From Perilla frutescens (Eukaryota; Streptophyta; Magnoliopsida; Lamiales; Lamiaceae): a stretch of 64,000 bases of DNA. The stretch spans positions 49,221,588 through 49,285,587 of the forward strand of contig BRKX01000018.1 in the NCBI GenBank assembly GCA_026008535.1, written 5' to 3'. The stretch's first letter is position 1, and each line of letters begins with the position of its first letter. The notes under the pieces are model-generated. The model was not told where the DNA came from and did not search any database. It worked only from the letters and a program-made list of their open reading frames with translations. Positions 22,101-33,924 of this stretch are shown piece after piece. A program made the translations under genes and the position numbers.

Positions 22101-24544
22101 AAATATCTACCCTACCAAAAGTCGAACCGGTAGAAACCCTATTTGAGTCGGCCTCTAGGTGATTATCAAGTTGATTTCCACAACCGTCGCCTCTTATGTA
22201 GGGATCGGGGTAAACGTCGGGTTTTTTATTGAGTCTAGCATTTTTGAACACTAGAGTCCATTATGAATCAATCCATATGCTCAGATATGCCTAATCCGTC
22301 CACTTTTGAAAAAATCAAATATTTGAGCCCGCCCAAAGGGGTACCCCTTTGGCCGGTGGCCAGATTTGGCCCCATTTTCTGGCAGCCATCAGTAAAACAG
22401 CTATAACTCTCTCCAGAAGTAAGCTTTACCCGTGATTCTTGTTGCGTTGGATTCCTAACTCAAATATCTACCCTACCAAAAGTCGAACCGGTAGAAACCC
22501 TATTTGAGTCGGCCTCTAGGTAATTATCAAGTTGATTTCCAAAACCGTCACCTCTTATGTAGGGATCGGGGTGAACGTCGTGTTTTTCATTGAGTCTAGA
22601 ATTTTTGAACACTAGAGTCCATTATAAAACAATCCGTATGATCATATATGCCTAATCCGTCCACTTTTTAAAAAATCAAATTTTTGAGCCCGCCCAAAGG
22701 GGTACCCCTTTGGCTGGTGGCCAGATTTGGCCCCGTTTTCGGGCAGCCGTCAATAAAACGGCTATAAATCTCTCCAGAAGTAAGCTTTACCCGTGATTCT
22801 TGTTGCGTTGGATTCCTAACTCAAATATCTACCCTACCAAATGTCGAACCGGTAGAAACCCTATTTGAGTCGGCCTCTAGGTAATTATCAAGTTGATTTC
22901 CAAAACCGTCACCTCTTATGTAGGGATCGGGGTGAACGTCGTGTTTTTCATTGAGTCTAGAATTTTTGAACACTAGAGTCCATTATAAAACAATCCGTAT
23001 GATCATATATGCCTAATCCGTCCACTTTTTAAAAAATCAAATTTTTGAGCCCGCCCAAAGGGGTACCCCTTTGGCTGGTGGCCAGATTTGGCCCCGTTTT
23101 CTGGCAGCCGTCAATAAAACGGCTATAAATCTCTCCAGAAGTAAGCTTTACCCGTGATTCTTGTTGCGTTGGATTCCTAACTCAAATATCTACCCTACCA
23201 AATGTCGAACCGGTAGAAACCCTATTTGAGTCGGCCTCTTGGTGATTATCAAGTTGATTTCCAAAACCGTCACCTCTTATGTAGGGATCGGGGTGAACGT
23301 CGGGTTTTTCATTGAGTCTAGCATTTTTGAACACTAGAGTCCATTATGAAACAATCCATATGATCATATATGTCTAATCCGTCCACTTTTCAAAAAATTA
23401 AAATTTTGAGCCCGCCCAAAGGGTTAGCCCTTTGGCCGGTGGCCAGATTTGGCCCCGTTTTCTGGCAGCCGTCAGTAAAACGGCTATAACTCTCTCCAAA
23501 ACTAAGCTTTACCCGTGATTCTTATTGCGTTGGATTCCTAACTCAAATATGTACCCTACCAAAAGTCGAACCGGTAGAAACCCTATTTGAGTCGGCCTCT
23601 AGGTGATTATCAAGTTGATTTCCAAAACCGTCACCTCTTATGTAGGGATCGAGGTGAACGTCGGGTTTTTCATTGAGTCTAGCATTTTTGAACACTAGAG
23701 TCCATTATGAAACAATCCATATGATCATATATGTCTAATCCGTCCACTTTTGAAAAAATTAAAATTTTGTGCCCGCCCAAAGGGTTAGCCCTTTGGCCGT
23801 TGGCCAGATTTGGCCCCGTTTTCTGGCAGCCGTCAGTAAAACGGCTATAACTCTCTCCAAAACTAAGCTTTACCCGTGATTCTTATTGCGTTGGATTCCT
23901 AACTCAAATATGTACCCTACCAAAAGTCGAACCGGTAGAAACCCTATTTGAGTCGGCGTCTAGGTGATTATCAAGTTGATTTCCAAAACCGTCACCTCTT
24001 ATGTAGGGATCGGGGTGAACGTCGGGTTTTTCATTGAGTCTAGCATTTTTGAACACTAGAGTCCATTATGAATCAATCCATATGATCATATATGCCTAAT
24101 CCGTCCACTTTTGAAAAAATCAAATTTTTGAGCCCGCCCAAAGGGGTACCCTTTTGGCCGGTGGCCAGATTTGGCCCCATTTTCTGGCAGCCGTCAGTAA
24201 AACGGTTATAACTCTCTCCAGAACTAAGCTTTACCCGTGATTCTTGTTGCGTTGGATTCCTAACTCAAATATGTACCCTACCAAAAGTCGAACCGGTAGA
24301 AACCCTATTTCATTCGGCCTCTAGGTGATTATCAAGTTGATTTCCAAAACCGTCACCTCTTATGTAGGGATCGGGGTGAACGTCGGGTTTTTCATTGAGT
24401 CTAGCATTTTTGAAAACTAGAGTCCATTATGAATCAATCCATATGAACATATATGCCTAATCCGTCCACTTGTGAAAAAATCAAATTTTTGAGCCCGCCC
24501 AAAGGGTTACCCCTTTGGCCGGTGGCCAGATTTGGCCCCGTTTT
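19132..24544. repeat. 14-monomer HOR copy B with one extra monomer (5413 bp)
   Basis: Positions 19132-22739 align with copy A at an offset of 5052 bp, including the 359-bp monomer (20215). From 23101 on, the offset is 5413 bp because one 361-bp monomer was gained at 22740-23100. The 21657 monomer starts cgttttctgg where its copy A partner has cgtgttctgg, so the copies have begun to diverge. Confidence 0.85.
22740..23100. repeat. Extra hybrid monomer in HOR copy B
   Basis: The left half (gtcaataaaa, ataaatctc, aaatgtcg) matches the following monomer at 23101. The right half (aattatc, gtcgtgttttt, gaattt, ttataaaac with ccgtatg) matches the preceding monomer at 22379. The switch lies between about monomer positions 110 and 160. 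This is the structure left by an out-of-register crossover that adds one monomer, the reciprocal of the fusion at 8663. The anchor is mutated to cgggcag. Confidence 0.8.
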
Positions 24545-26349
24545 CTGGCAGCCGTCAGTAAAACAGCTATAACTCTCTCCAGAAGAAAGCTTTACCCGTG
24601 ATTCTTGTCGCGTTGGATTCCTAACTCAAATATCTACCCTATAAAAAGTTCAAATGGAAGAAACTCTTTTTGAGTCAACCTCTAGGTGATTATCAAGTTG
24701 ATTTCCACAACCGTCGCCTCTTATATAGGGATCGGGGTGAACGTCGGGTTTTTCATTGAGTCTAGAATTTTTGAACACTAGAGTCCATTATGAATCAATC
24801 CATATGATCATATATGCCTAATCCATCAACTTTTGAAAAAATCAAATTTTTGAGCCCGCCCAAAGGGGTACCCCTTTGGCCGGTGGCCAGATTTGGCCCC
24901 GTGTTCTGGCAGCCGTCAGTAAAACGGCTTTAACTCTCTCCAGAAGTAAGCTTTACCCGTGATTCATGTTGCGTTGGATTCCTAACTCAAATATCTACCC
25001 TACCAAAAGTCGAACCAGTAGAAACCCTATTTGAGTCGGCCTCTAGGTAATTATCAAGTTGATTTCCAAAACCGTCACCTCTTATGTAGGGATCGGGGTG
25101 AACGTCGGGTTTTTCATTGAGTCTAGAATTTTTGAACACTAGAGTCCATTATAAAACAATCCATATGATCATATATGCCTAATCCGTCCACTTTTTAAAA
25201 AATAAAATTTTTGAGCCCGCCCAAAGGGGTACCCCTTTGGCTGGTGGCCAGATTTTGCCCCGTTTTCTGGCAGCCGTCAATAAAACGGCTATAAATCTCT
25301 CCAGAAGTAAGCTTTACCCGTGATTCTTGTTGCGTTGGATTCCTAACTCAAATATCTACCCTACCAAAAGTCGAACCGGTAGAAACCCTATTTGAGTCGG
25401 CGTCTAGGTGATTATCAAGTTGATTTCCAAAACCGTCACCTCTTATGTAGGGATCGGGGTGAACGTCGGGTTTTTCATTGAGTCTAGCATTTTTGAACAC
25501 TAGAGTCCATTATGAATCAATCCATATGATCATATATGCCTAATCCGTCCACTTTTGAAAAAATCAAATTTTTGAGCCCGCCCAAAGGGGTACCCTTTTG
25601 GCCGGTGGCCAGATTTGGCCCCATTTTCTGGCAGCCGTCAGTAAAACGGTTATAACTCTCCCCAGAACTAAGCTTTACCCGTGATTCTTGTTGCGTTGGA
25701 TTCCTAACTCAAATATGTACCCTACCAAAAGTCGAACCGGTAGAAACCCTATTTCATTCGGCCTCTAGGTGATTATCAAGTTTATTTCCAAAACCGTCAC
25801 CTCTTATGTAGGGATCGGGGTGAACGTCGGGTTTTTCATTGAGTCTAGCATTTTTTAAAACTAGAGTCCATTATGAATCAATCCATATGAACATATATGC
25901 CTAATCCGTCCACTTGTGAAAAAATCAAATTTTTGAGCCCGCCCAAAGGGTTACCCCTTTGGCCGGTGGCCAGATTTGGCCCTGTTTTCTGGTAGCCGTC
26001 AGTAAAACGACTATAACTCTCTCCAGAACTAAGCTTTACCCGTGATTCTTGTTGCGTTGGATTCCTAACTCAAATATCTACCCTACCAAAAGTCGAACCG
26101 GTAGAAACCCTGTTTGAGTCGGCCTCTAGGTGATTATCAAGTTGATTTCCACAACCGTCGCCTCTTATGTAGGGATCGGGGTAAACGTCAGGTTTTTCAT
26201 TGAGTCTAACATTTTTGAACACTAGAGTCCATTATGAATCAATCCATATGAACATATATGCCTAATCTGTCCACTTTTGAAAAAATCAAATTTTTGAGCC
26301 CGCCCAATGGGGTACCCCTTTGGCCGGTGGCCAGATTTGGCCCCGTTTT
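24545..26349. repeat. Shortened HOR copy C (5 monomers, about 1.8 kb)
   Basis: It starts like copy B (B-type at 24545, gattcatgttgcg at 24906). The 24906 monomer then switches to the gaaccagtag/ttataaaac subtype, and the 25267 monomer starts as the ataaatctc subtype but ends as the ggcgtctagg subtype. It closes with cggttataac (25628) and a cctgtttgag monomer (25989). Two internal fusions removed most of the 14-mer. The monomer at 25989 resembles the right part of 13719. Confidence 0.75.
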
Positions 26350-28874
26350 CTGGCAGCCGTCAGTAAAACAGCTATAACTCTCTCCAGAAGAAAGCTTTAC
26401 CCGTGATTCTTGTCGCGTTGGATTCCTAACTCAAATATCTACACTATAAAAAGTTCAAATGGAAGAAAATCTTTTTGAGTCAACCTCTAGGTGATTATCA
26501 AGTTGATTTCCACAACCGTCGCCTCTTATATAGGGATCGGGGTGAACGTCGGGTTTTTCATTGAGTCTAGAATTTTTGAACACTAGAGTCCATTATGAAT
26601 CAATCTATATGATCATATATGCCTAATCCATCAACTTTTGAAAAAATCAAATTTTTGAGCCCGCCCAAAGGGGTACCCCTTTGGCCGGTGGCCAGATTTG
26701 GCCCCGTGTTCTGGCAGCCGTCAGTAAAACGGCTTTAACTCTCTCCAGAAGTAAGCTTTACCCGTGATTCATGTTGCGTTGGATTCCTAACTCAAATATC
26801 TACCCTACCAAAAGTCGAGCCGGTACAAACCCTATTTGAGTCGGCCTCTAGGTGATTATCAAGTTGATTTCCAAAACCGTCACCTCTTATGTAGGGATCG
26901 GGGTAAACGTCGGGTTTTTATTGAGTCTAGCATTTTTGAACACTAGAGTCCATTATGAATCAATCCATATGATCAGATATGCCTAATCCGTTCACTTTTG
27001 AAAAAATCAAATATTTGAGCCCGCCCAAAGGGGTACCCCTTTGGCCGGTGGCCAGATTTGGCCCCATTTTCTGGCAGCCATCAGTAAAACAACTATAACT
27101 CTCTCCAGAAGTAAGCTTTACCCGTGATTCTTGTTGCGTTGGATTCCTAACTCAAATATCTACCCTACCAAAAGTCGAACCAGTAGAAACCCTATTTGAG
27201 TCGGCCTCTAGGTAATTATCAAGTTGATTTCCAAAACCGTCACCTCTTATGTAGGGATCGTGGTGAACGTCGGGTTTTTCATTGAGTCTAGAATTTTTGA
27301 ACACTAGAGTCCATTATAAAACAATCCATATGATCATATATGCCTAATCCGTCCACTTTTTAAAAAATAAAATTTTTGAGCCCGCCCAAAGGGGTACCCC
27401 TTTGGCTGGTGGCCAGATTTGGCCCCGTTTTCTGGCAGCCGTCAATAAAACGGCTATAAATCTCTCCAGAAGTAAGCTTTATCCGTGATTCTTGTTGCGT
27501 TGGATTCCTAACTCAAATATCTACCCTACCAAATGTTGAACCGGTAGAAACCCTATTTGAGTCGGCCTCTTGGTGATTATCAATTTGATTTCCAAAACCG
27601 TCACCTCTTATGTAGGGATCGGGGTGAACGTCGGGTTTTTCATTGAGTCTAGCATTTTTGAACACTAGAGTCCATTATGAAACAATCCATATGATCATAT
27701 ATGTCTAATCCGTCCACTTTTGAAAAAATTAAAATTTTGAGCCCGCCCAAAGGGTTAGCCCTTTGGCCGGTGGCCAGATTTGGCCCCGTTTTCTGGCAGC
27801 CGTCAGTAAAACGGCTATAACTCTCTCCAAAACTAAGCTTTACCCGTGATTCTTATTGCGTTGGATTCCTAACTCAAATATGTACCCTACCAAAAGTCGA
27901 ACCGGTAGAAACCCTATTTGAGTCGGCCTCTAGGTGATTATCAAGTTGATTTCCAAACCGTCACCTCTTATGTAGGGATCGAGGTGAACGTCGGGTTTTT
28001 CATTGAGTCTAGCATTTTTGAACACTAGAGTCCATTATGAAACAATCCATATGATCATATATGTCTAATCCGTCCACTTTTGAAAAAATTAAAATTTTGT
28101 GCCCGCCCAAAGGGTTAGCCCTTTGGCCGTTGGCCAGATTTGGCCCCGTTTTCTGGCAGCCGTCAGTAAAACGGCTATAACTCTCTCCAAAACTAAGCTT
28201 TACCCGTGATTCTTATTGCGTTGGATTCCTAACTCAAATATGTACCCTACCAAAAGTCGAACCGGTAGAAACCCTATTTGAGTCGGCTTCTAGGTGATTA
28301 TCAAGTTGATTTCCAAAACCGTCACCTCTTATGTAGGGATCGGGGTGAACGTCGGGTTTTTCATTGAGTCTAGCATTTTTGAACACTAGAGTCCATTATG
28401 AATCAATCCATATGATCATATATGCCTAATCCGTCCACTTTTGAAAAAATCAAATTTTTGAGCCCGCCCAAAGGGGTACCCTTTTGGCCGGTGGCCAGAT
28501 TTGGCCCAATTTTCTGGCAGCCGTCAGTAAAACGGTTATAACTCTCTCCAGAACTAAGCTTTACCCGTGATTCTTGTTGCGTTGGATTCTTAACTCAAAT
28601 ATGTACCCTACCAAAAGTCGAACCGGTAGAAACCCTATTTGATTCGGCCTCTAGGTGATTATCAAGTTGATTTCCAAAACCGTCACCTCTTATGTAGGGA
28701 TCGGGGTGAACGTCGGGTTTTTCATTGAGTCTAGCATTTTTGAAAACTAGAGTCCATTATGAATCAATCCATATGAACATATATGCCTAATCCGTCCACT
28801 TTTGAAAAAATCAAATTTTTGAGCCCGCCCAAAGGTGTACGCCTTTGGCCGGTGGCCAGATTTGGCCCCGTTTT
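26350..28874. repeat. Shortened HOR copy D (7 monomers, about 2.5 kb)
   Basis: The order is B-type (26350), gattcatgttgcg fused to a gtaaacg/cagatatg tail (26711), gaaccagtag (27071), ataaatctc (27432), two ccaaaactaag monomers (27793, 28153) and cggttataac (28514). The second half of the 14-mer is mostly absent. The last monomer ends in the ggtgtacgcc form of the palindrome, the first appearance of the block III variant. Confidence 0.75.
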
Positions 28875-30318
28875 CTGGCAGCCGTCAGTAAAACGGCTAT
28901 AACTCTCTCCAGAAATAAGCTTTACCCGTGATTCTTGTTGCGTTGGATTTCTAACTTAAATATCTACCCTACCAAAAGTCGAAGCGGTAGAAACCCTATT
29001 AGAGTCGGCCTTTAGGTGATTATCAAGTTGATTTCCAAAACCGTCACCTCTTGTGTAGCGATCGGGGTGAACGTCGTGTTTTTCAATGAGTCTAGCATTT
29101 TTGAACACTAGAGTCAATTATGAATCAATCAATATGATCATATATGCCTAATCCGTCCACTTTTGAAAAAATCAAATTTTTGAGCCCGCCCAAAGGGGTA
29201 CCCCTTTGGCCGGTGGCTAGATTTGGCCCCGTTTTCTGGCAGCCGTCAGTAAAACAGCTATAACTCTCTCCAGAAGAAAGCTTTACCCGTGATTCTTATT
29301 GCGTTGGATTCCTAACTCAAATATCTACCCTATAAAAAGTTCAAATGGAAGAAACTCCTTTTGAGTCAACCTCTAGGTGATTATCAAGTTGATTTCCACA
29401 ACCGTCGCCTCTTATATAGGGATCGGGGTGAACGTCGGGTTTTTCATTGAGTCTAGCATTTTTGAACACTAGAGTCCATTATGAATCAATCCATATGATC
29501 ATATATGCCTAATCCGTCCACTTTTGAAAAAATCAAATTTTTGAGCCCGCCCAAAGGTGTACGCCTTTGGCCGGTGGCCAGATTTGGCCCCGTTTTCTGG
29601 CAGCCGTCAGTAAAACGGCTATAACTCTCTCCAGAAATAAGCTTTACCCGTGATTCTTGTTGCGTTGGATTTCTAACTTAAATATCTACCCTACCAAAAG
29701 TCGAAGCGGTAGAAACCCTATTAGAGTCGGCCTTTAGGTGAATATCAAGTTGATTTCCACAACCGTCGCCTCTTATATAGGGATCGGGGTGAACGTCGGG
29801 TTTTTCATTGAGTCTAGCATTTTTGAACACTAGAGTCCATTATGAATCAATCCATATGATCATATATGCCTAATCCGTCCACTTTTGAAAAAATCAAATT
29901 TTTGAGCCCGCCCAAAGGTGTACGCCTTTGGCCGGTGGCCAGATTTGGCCCCGTTTTCTGGCAGCCGTCAGTAAAACGGCTATAACTCTCTCCAGAAATA
30001 AGCTTTACCCGTGATTCTTGTTGCGTTGGATTTCTAACTTAAATATCTACCCTACCAAAAGTCGAAGCGGTAGAAACCCTATTAGAGTCGGCCTTTAGGT
30101 GATTATCAAGTTGATTTCCAAAACCGTCACCTCTTGTGTAGCGATCGGGGTGAACGTCGTGTTTTTCAATGAGTCTAGCATTTTTGAACACTAGAGTCAA
30201 TTATGAATCAATCAATATGATCATATATGCCTAATCCGTCCACTTTTGAAAAAATCAAATTTTTGAGCCCGCCCAAAGGGGTACCCCTTTGGCCGGTGGC
30301 CAGATTTGGCCCCGTTTT

Positions 30319-33300
30319 CTGGCAGCCGTCAGTAAAACGGCTATAACTCTCTTCAGAAATAAGCTTTACCCGTTATTCTTGTTGCGTTGGATTCCTAACT
30401 CAAATATCTACCCTACCAAAAGTCGAACCGGTAGAAACCCTATTAGAGTCGGCCTCTAGGTGATTATCAAGTTGATTTCCAAAACCGTCACCTCTTATGT
30501 AGGGATCGGGGTGAACGTCGGGTTTTTCATTGACTCTAGCATTTTTGAACACTAGAGTCCATTATGAATCAATCCATATGATCATATATGCCTAATCCGT
30601 CCACTTTTGAAAAAATCAAATTTTTGAGCCCGCCTAAAGGTGTACGCCTTTGGCCGGTGGCCAGATTTGGCCCCGTTTTCTGGCAGCCGTCAGTAAAACG
30701 GCTATAACTCTCTCCAGAAATAAGCTTTACCCGTGATTCTTGTTGCGTTGGATTTCTAACTTAAATATCTACCCTACCAAAAGTCGAACCGGTAGAAACC
30801 CTATTAGAGTCGGCCTTTAGGTGATTATCAAGTTGATTTCCAAAACCGTCACCTCTTGTGTAGCGATCGGGGTGAACGTCGTGTTTTTCAATGAGTCTAG
30901 CATTTTTGAACACTAGAGTCCATTATGAATCAATCCATATGATCATATATGCCTAATCCGTCCACTTTTGAAAAAATCAAATTTTTGAGCCCGCCCAAAG
31001 GGGTACCCCTTTGGCCGGTGGCCAGATTTGGCCGCGTTTTCTGGCAGCCGTCAGTAAAACGGCTATAACTCTCTCCAGAAATAAGCTTTACCCGTGATTC
31101 TTGTTGCGTTGGATTCCTAACTCAAATATCTACCCTACCAAAAGTCGAACCGGTAGAAACCCTATTAGAGTCGGCCTTTAGGTGATTATCAAGTTGATTT
31201 CCAAAACCGTCACCTCTTGTGTAGCGATCGGGGTGAACGTCGTGTTTTTCATTGAGTCTAGCATTTTTGAACACTAGAGTCCATTATGAATCAATCCATA
31301 TGATCATATATGCCTAATCCGTCCACTTTTGAAAAAATCAAATTTTTGAGCCCGCCCAAAGGGGTACCCCTATGCCGGTGGCCAGATTTGACCTGTTTTC
31401 TGGCAGCCGTCAGTAAAACGGCTATAACTCTCTCCAAAAATAAGCTTTACCCGTGATTATTGTTGCGTTGGATTCCTAACTCAAATATCTACCCTACCAA
31501 AAGTCGAACCGGTAGAAACCTTATTAGAGTCGGCCTTTAGGTGATTATCAAGTTGATTTCCAAAACCGTCACCTCTTGTGTAGCGATCGGGGTGAACGTC
31601 GTGTTTTTCATTGAGTCTAGCATTTTTGAACACTAGAGTCCATTATGAATCAATCCATATGATCATATATGCCTAATCCGTCCACTTTTGAAAAAATCAA
31701 ATTTTTGAGCCCGCCCAAAGGGGTACCCCTTTGGCCGGTGGCAAGATTTGGCCGCGTTTTCTGGCAGCCGTCAGTAAAACGGCTATAACTCTCTCCAAAA
31801 ATAAGCTTTACCCGTGATTCTTGTTGCGTTGGATTCCTAACTCAAATATCTACCCTACCAAAAGTCGAACCGGTAGAAACCCTATTTGAGTCGGAGTCTA
31901 GGTGATTATCAAGTTGATTTCCAAAACCGTCACCTCTTGTGTAGCGATCGGGGTGACCGTCGGGTTTTTCATTGAGTCTAGCATTTTTGAACACTAGAGT
32001 CAATTATGAATCAATCAATATGATCATATATGCCTAATCCGTCCACTTTTGAAAAAATCAAATTTTTGAGCCCGCCCAAAGGGGTACCCCTTTGGCCGGT
32101 GGCCAGATTTGGCCCCGTTTTCTGGCAGCCGTCAGTAAAACGGCTATAACTCTCTTCAGAAATAAGCTTTACCCGTTATTCTTGTTGCGTTGGATTCCTA
32201 ACTCAAATATCTACCCTACCAAAAGTCGAACCGGTAGAAACCCTATTAGAGTCGGCCTCTAGGTGATTATCAAGTTGATTTCCAAAACCGTCACCTCTTA
32301 TGTAGGGATCGGGGTGAACGTCGGGTTTTTCATTGACTCTAGCATTTTTGAACACTAGAGTCCATTATGAATCAATCCATATGATCATATATGCCTAATC
32401 CGTCCACTTTTGAAAAAATCAAATTTTTGAGCCCGCCTAAAGGTGTACGCCTTTGGCCGGTGGCCAGATTTGGCCCCGTTTTCTGGCAGCCGTCAGTAAA
32501 ACGGCTATAACTCTCTCCAGAAATAAGCTTTACCCGTGATTCTTGTTGCGTTGGATTTCTAACTTAAATATCTACCCTACCAAAAGTCGAACCGGTAGAA
32601 ACCCTATTAGAGTCGGCCTTTAGGTGATTATCAAGTTGATTTCCAAAACCGTCACCTCTTGTGTAGCGATCGGGGTGAACGTCGTGTTTTTCAATGAGTC
32701 TAGCATTTTTGAACACTAGAGTCCATTATGAATCAATCCATATGATCATATATGCCTAATCCGTCCACTTTTGAAAAAATCAAATTTTTGAGCCCGCCCA
32801 AAGGGGTACCCCTTTGGCCGGTGGCCAGATTTGGCCGCGTTTTCTGGCAGCCGTCAGTAAAACGGCTATAACTCTCTCCAGAAATAAGCTTTACCCGTGA
32901 TTCTTGTTGCGTTGGATTCCTAACTCAAATATCTACCCTACCAAAAGTCGAACCGGTAGAAACCCTATTAGAGTCGGCCTTTAGGTGATTATCAAGTTGA
33001 TTTCCAAAACCGTCACCTCTTGTGTAGCGATCGGGGTGAACGTCGTGTTTTTCATTGAGTCTAGCATTTTTGAACACTAGAGTCCATTATGAATCAATCC
33101 ATATGATCATATATGCCTAATCCGTCCACTTTTGAAAAAATCAAATTTTTGAGCCCGCCCAAAGGGGTACCCCTATGCCGGTGGCCAGATTTGACCTGTT
33201 TTCTGGCAGCCGTCAGTAAAACGGCTATAACTCTCTCCAAAAATAAGCTTTACCCGTGATTATTGTTGCGTTGGATTCCTAACTCAAATATCTACCCTAC

Positions 33301-33924
33301 CAAAAGTCGAACCGGTAGAAACCTTATTAGAGTCGGCCTTTAGGTGATTATCAAGTTGATTTCCAAAACCGTCACCTCTTGTGTAGCGATCGGGGTGAAC
33401 GTCGTGTTTTTCATTGAGTCTAGCATTTTTGAACACTAGAGTCCATTATGAATCAATCCATATGATCATATATGCCTAATCCGTCCACTTTTGAAAAAAT
33501 CAAATTTTTGAGCCCGCCCAAAGGGGTACCCCTTTGGCCGGTGGCAAGATTTGGCCGCGTTTTCTGGCAGCCGTCAGTAAAACGGCTATAACTCTCTCCA
33601 GAAATAAGCTTTACCCGTGATTCTTGTTGCGTTGGATTCCTAACTCAAATATCTACCCTACCAAAAGTCGAACCGGTAGAAACCCTATTTGAGTCGGAGT
33701 CTAGGTGATTATCAAGTTGATTTCCAAAACCGTCACCTCTTGTGTAGCGATCGGGGTGACCGTCGGGTTTTTCATTGAGTCTAGCATTTTTGAACACTAG
33801 AGTCAATTATGAATCAATCAATATGATCATATATGCCTAATCCGTCCACTTTTGAAAAAATCAAATTTTTGAGCCCGCCCAAAGGGGTACCCCTTTGGCC
33901 GGTGGCCAGATTTGGCCCCGTTTT
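30319..33924. repeat. Two 5-monomer HOR copies (1803 bp each)
   Basis: Monomers 30319, 30680, 31041, 31400 and 31761 repeat as 32122, 32483, 32844, 33203 and 33564. The third-to-fourth spacing is 359 bp in both because of the shortened ctatgccgg/gacctgtttt tail. The fifth subtype carries gtcaattatgaatcaatcaa. A third copy begins at 33925 but switches after three monomers to the B-type tail (34647). Confidence 0.85.
30532..30559. other. 8-bp inverted repeat with 12-nt loop
   Basis: gactctag and ctagagtc flank catttttgaaca. In the standard monomer the left arm is gagtctag, one mismatch from perfect; here a G-to-C change completes it. The form recurs in the same subtype (32122, 33925, 36813, 38618 and 40784 monomers). 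Confidence 0.85.

Larger units (their letters stand above)
13358..28874. repeat. Satellite block II: 14-monomer higher-order repeat and derivatives
   Basis: Monomer starts: 13358, 13719, 14080, 14441, 14802, 15163, 15522, 15883, 16244, 16605, 16966, 17327, 17688, 18049, 18410, 18771, 19132, 19493, 19854, 20215, 20574, 20935, 21296, 21657, 22018, 22379, 22740, 23101, 23462, 23823, 24184, 24545, 24906, 25267, 25628, 25989, 26350, 26711, 27071, 27432, 27793, 28153, 28514. Block-specific variants are gattcatgttgcg, aatccatcaac, cccgtgttctgg, ataaatctc with gtcaataaaa, and gggttagccc. Inside the unit, B-type monomers at 14080 and 16244 lie six monomers apart and are followed by parallel subtypes, so the 14-mer looks like a 6-monomer module followed by a related 8-monomer module. 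Confidence 0.85.
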
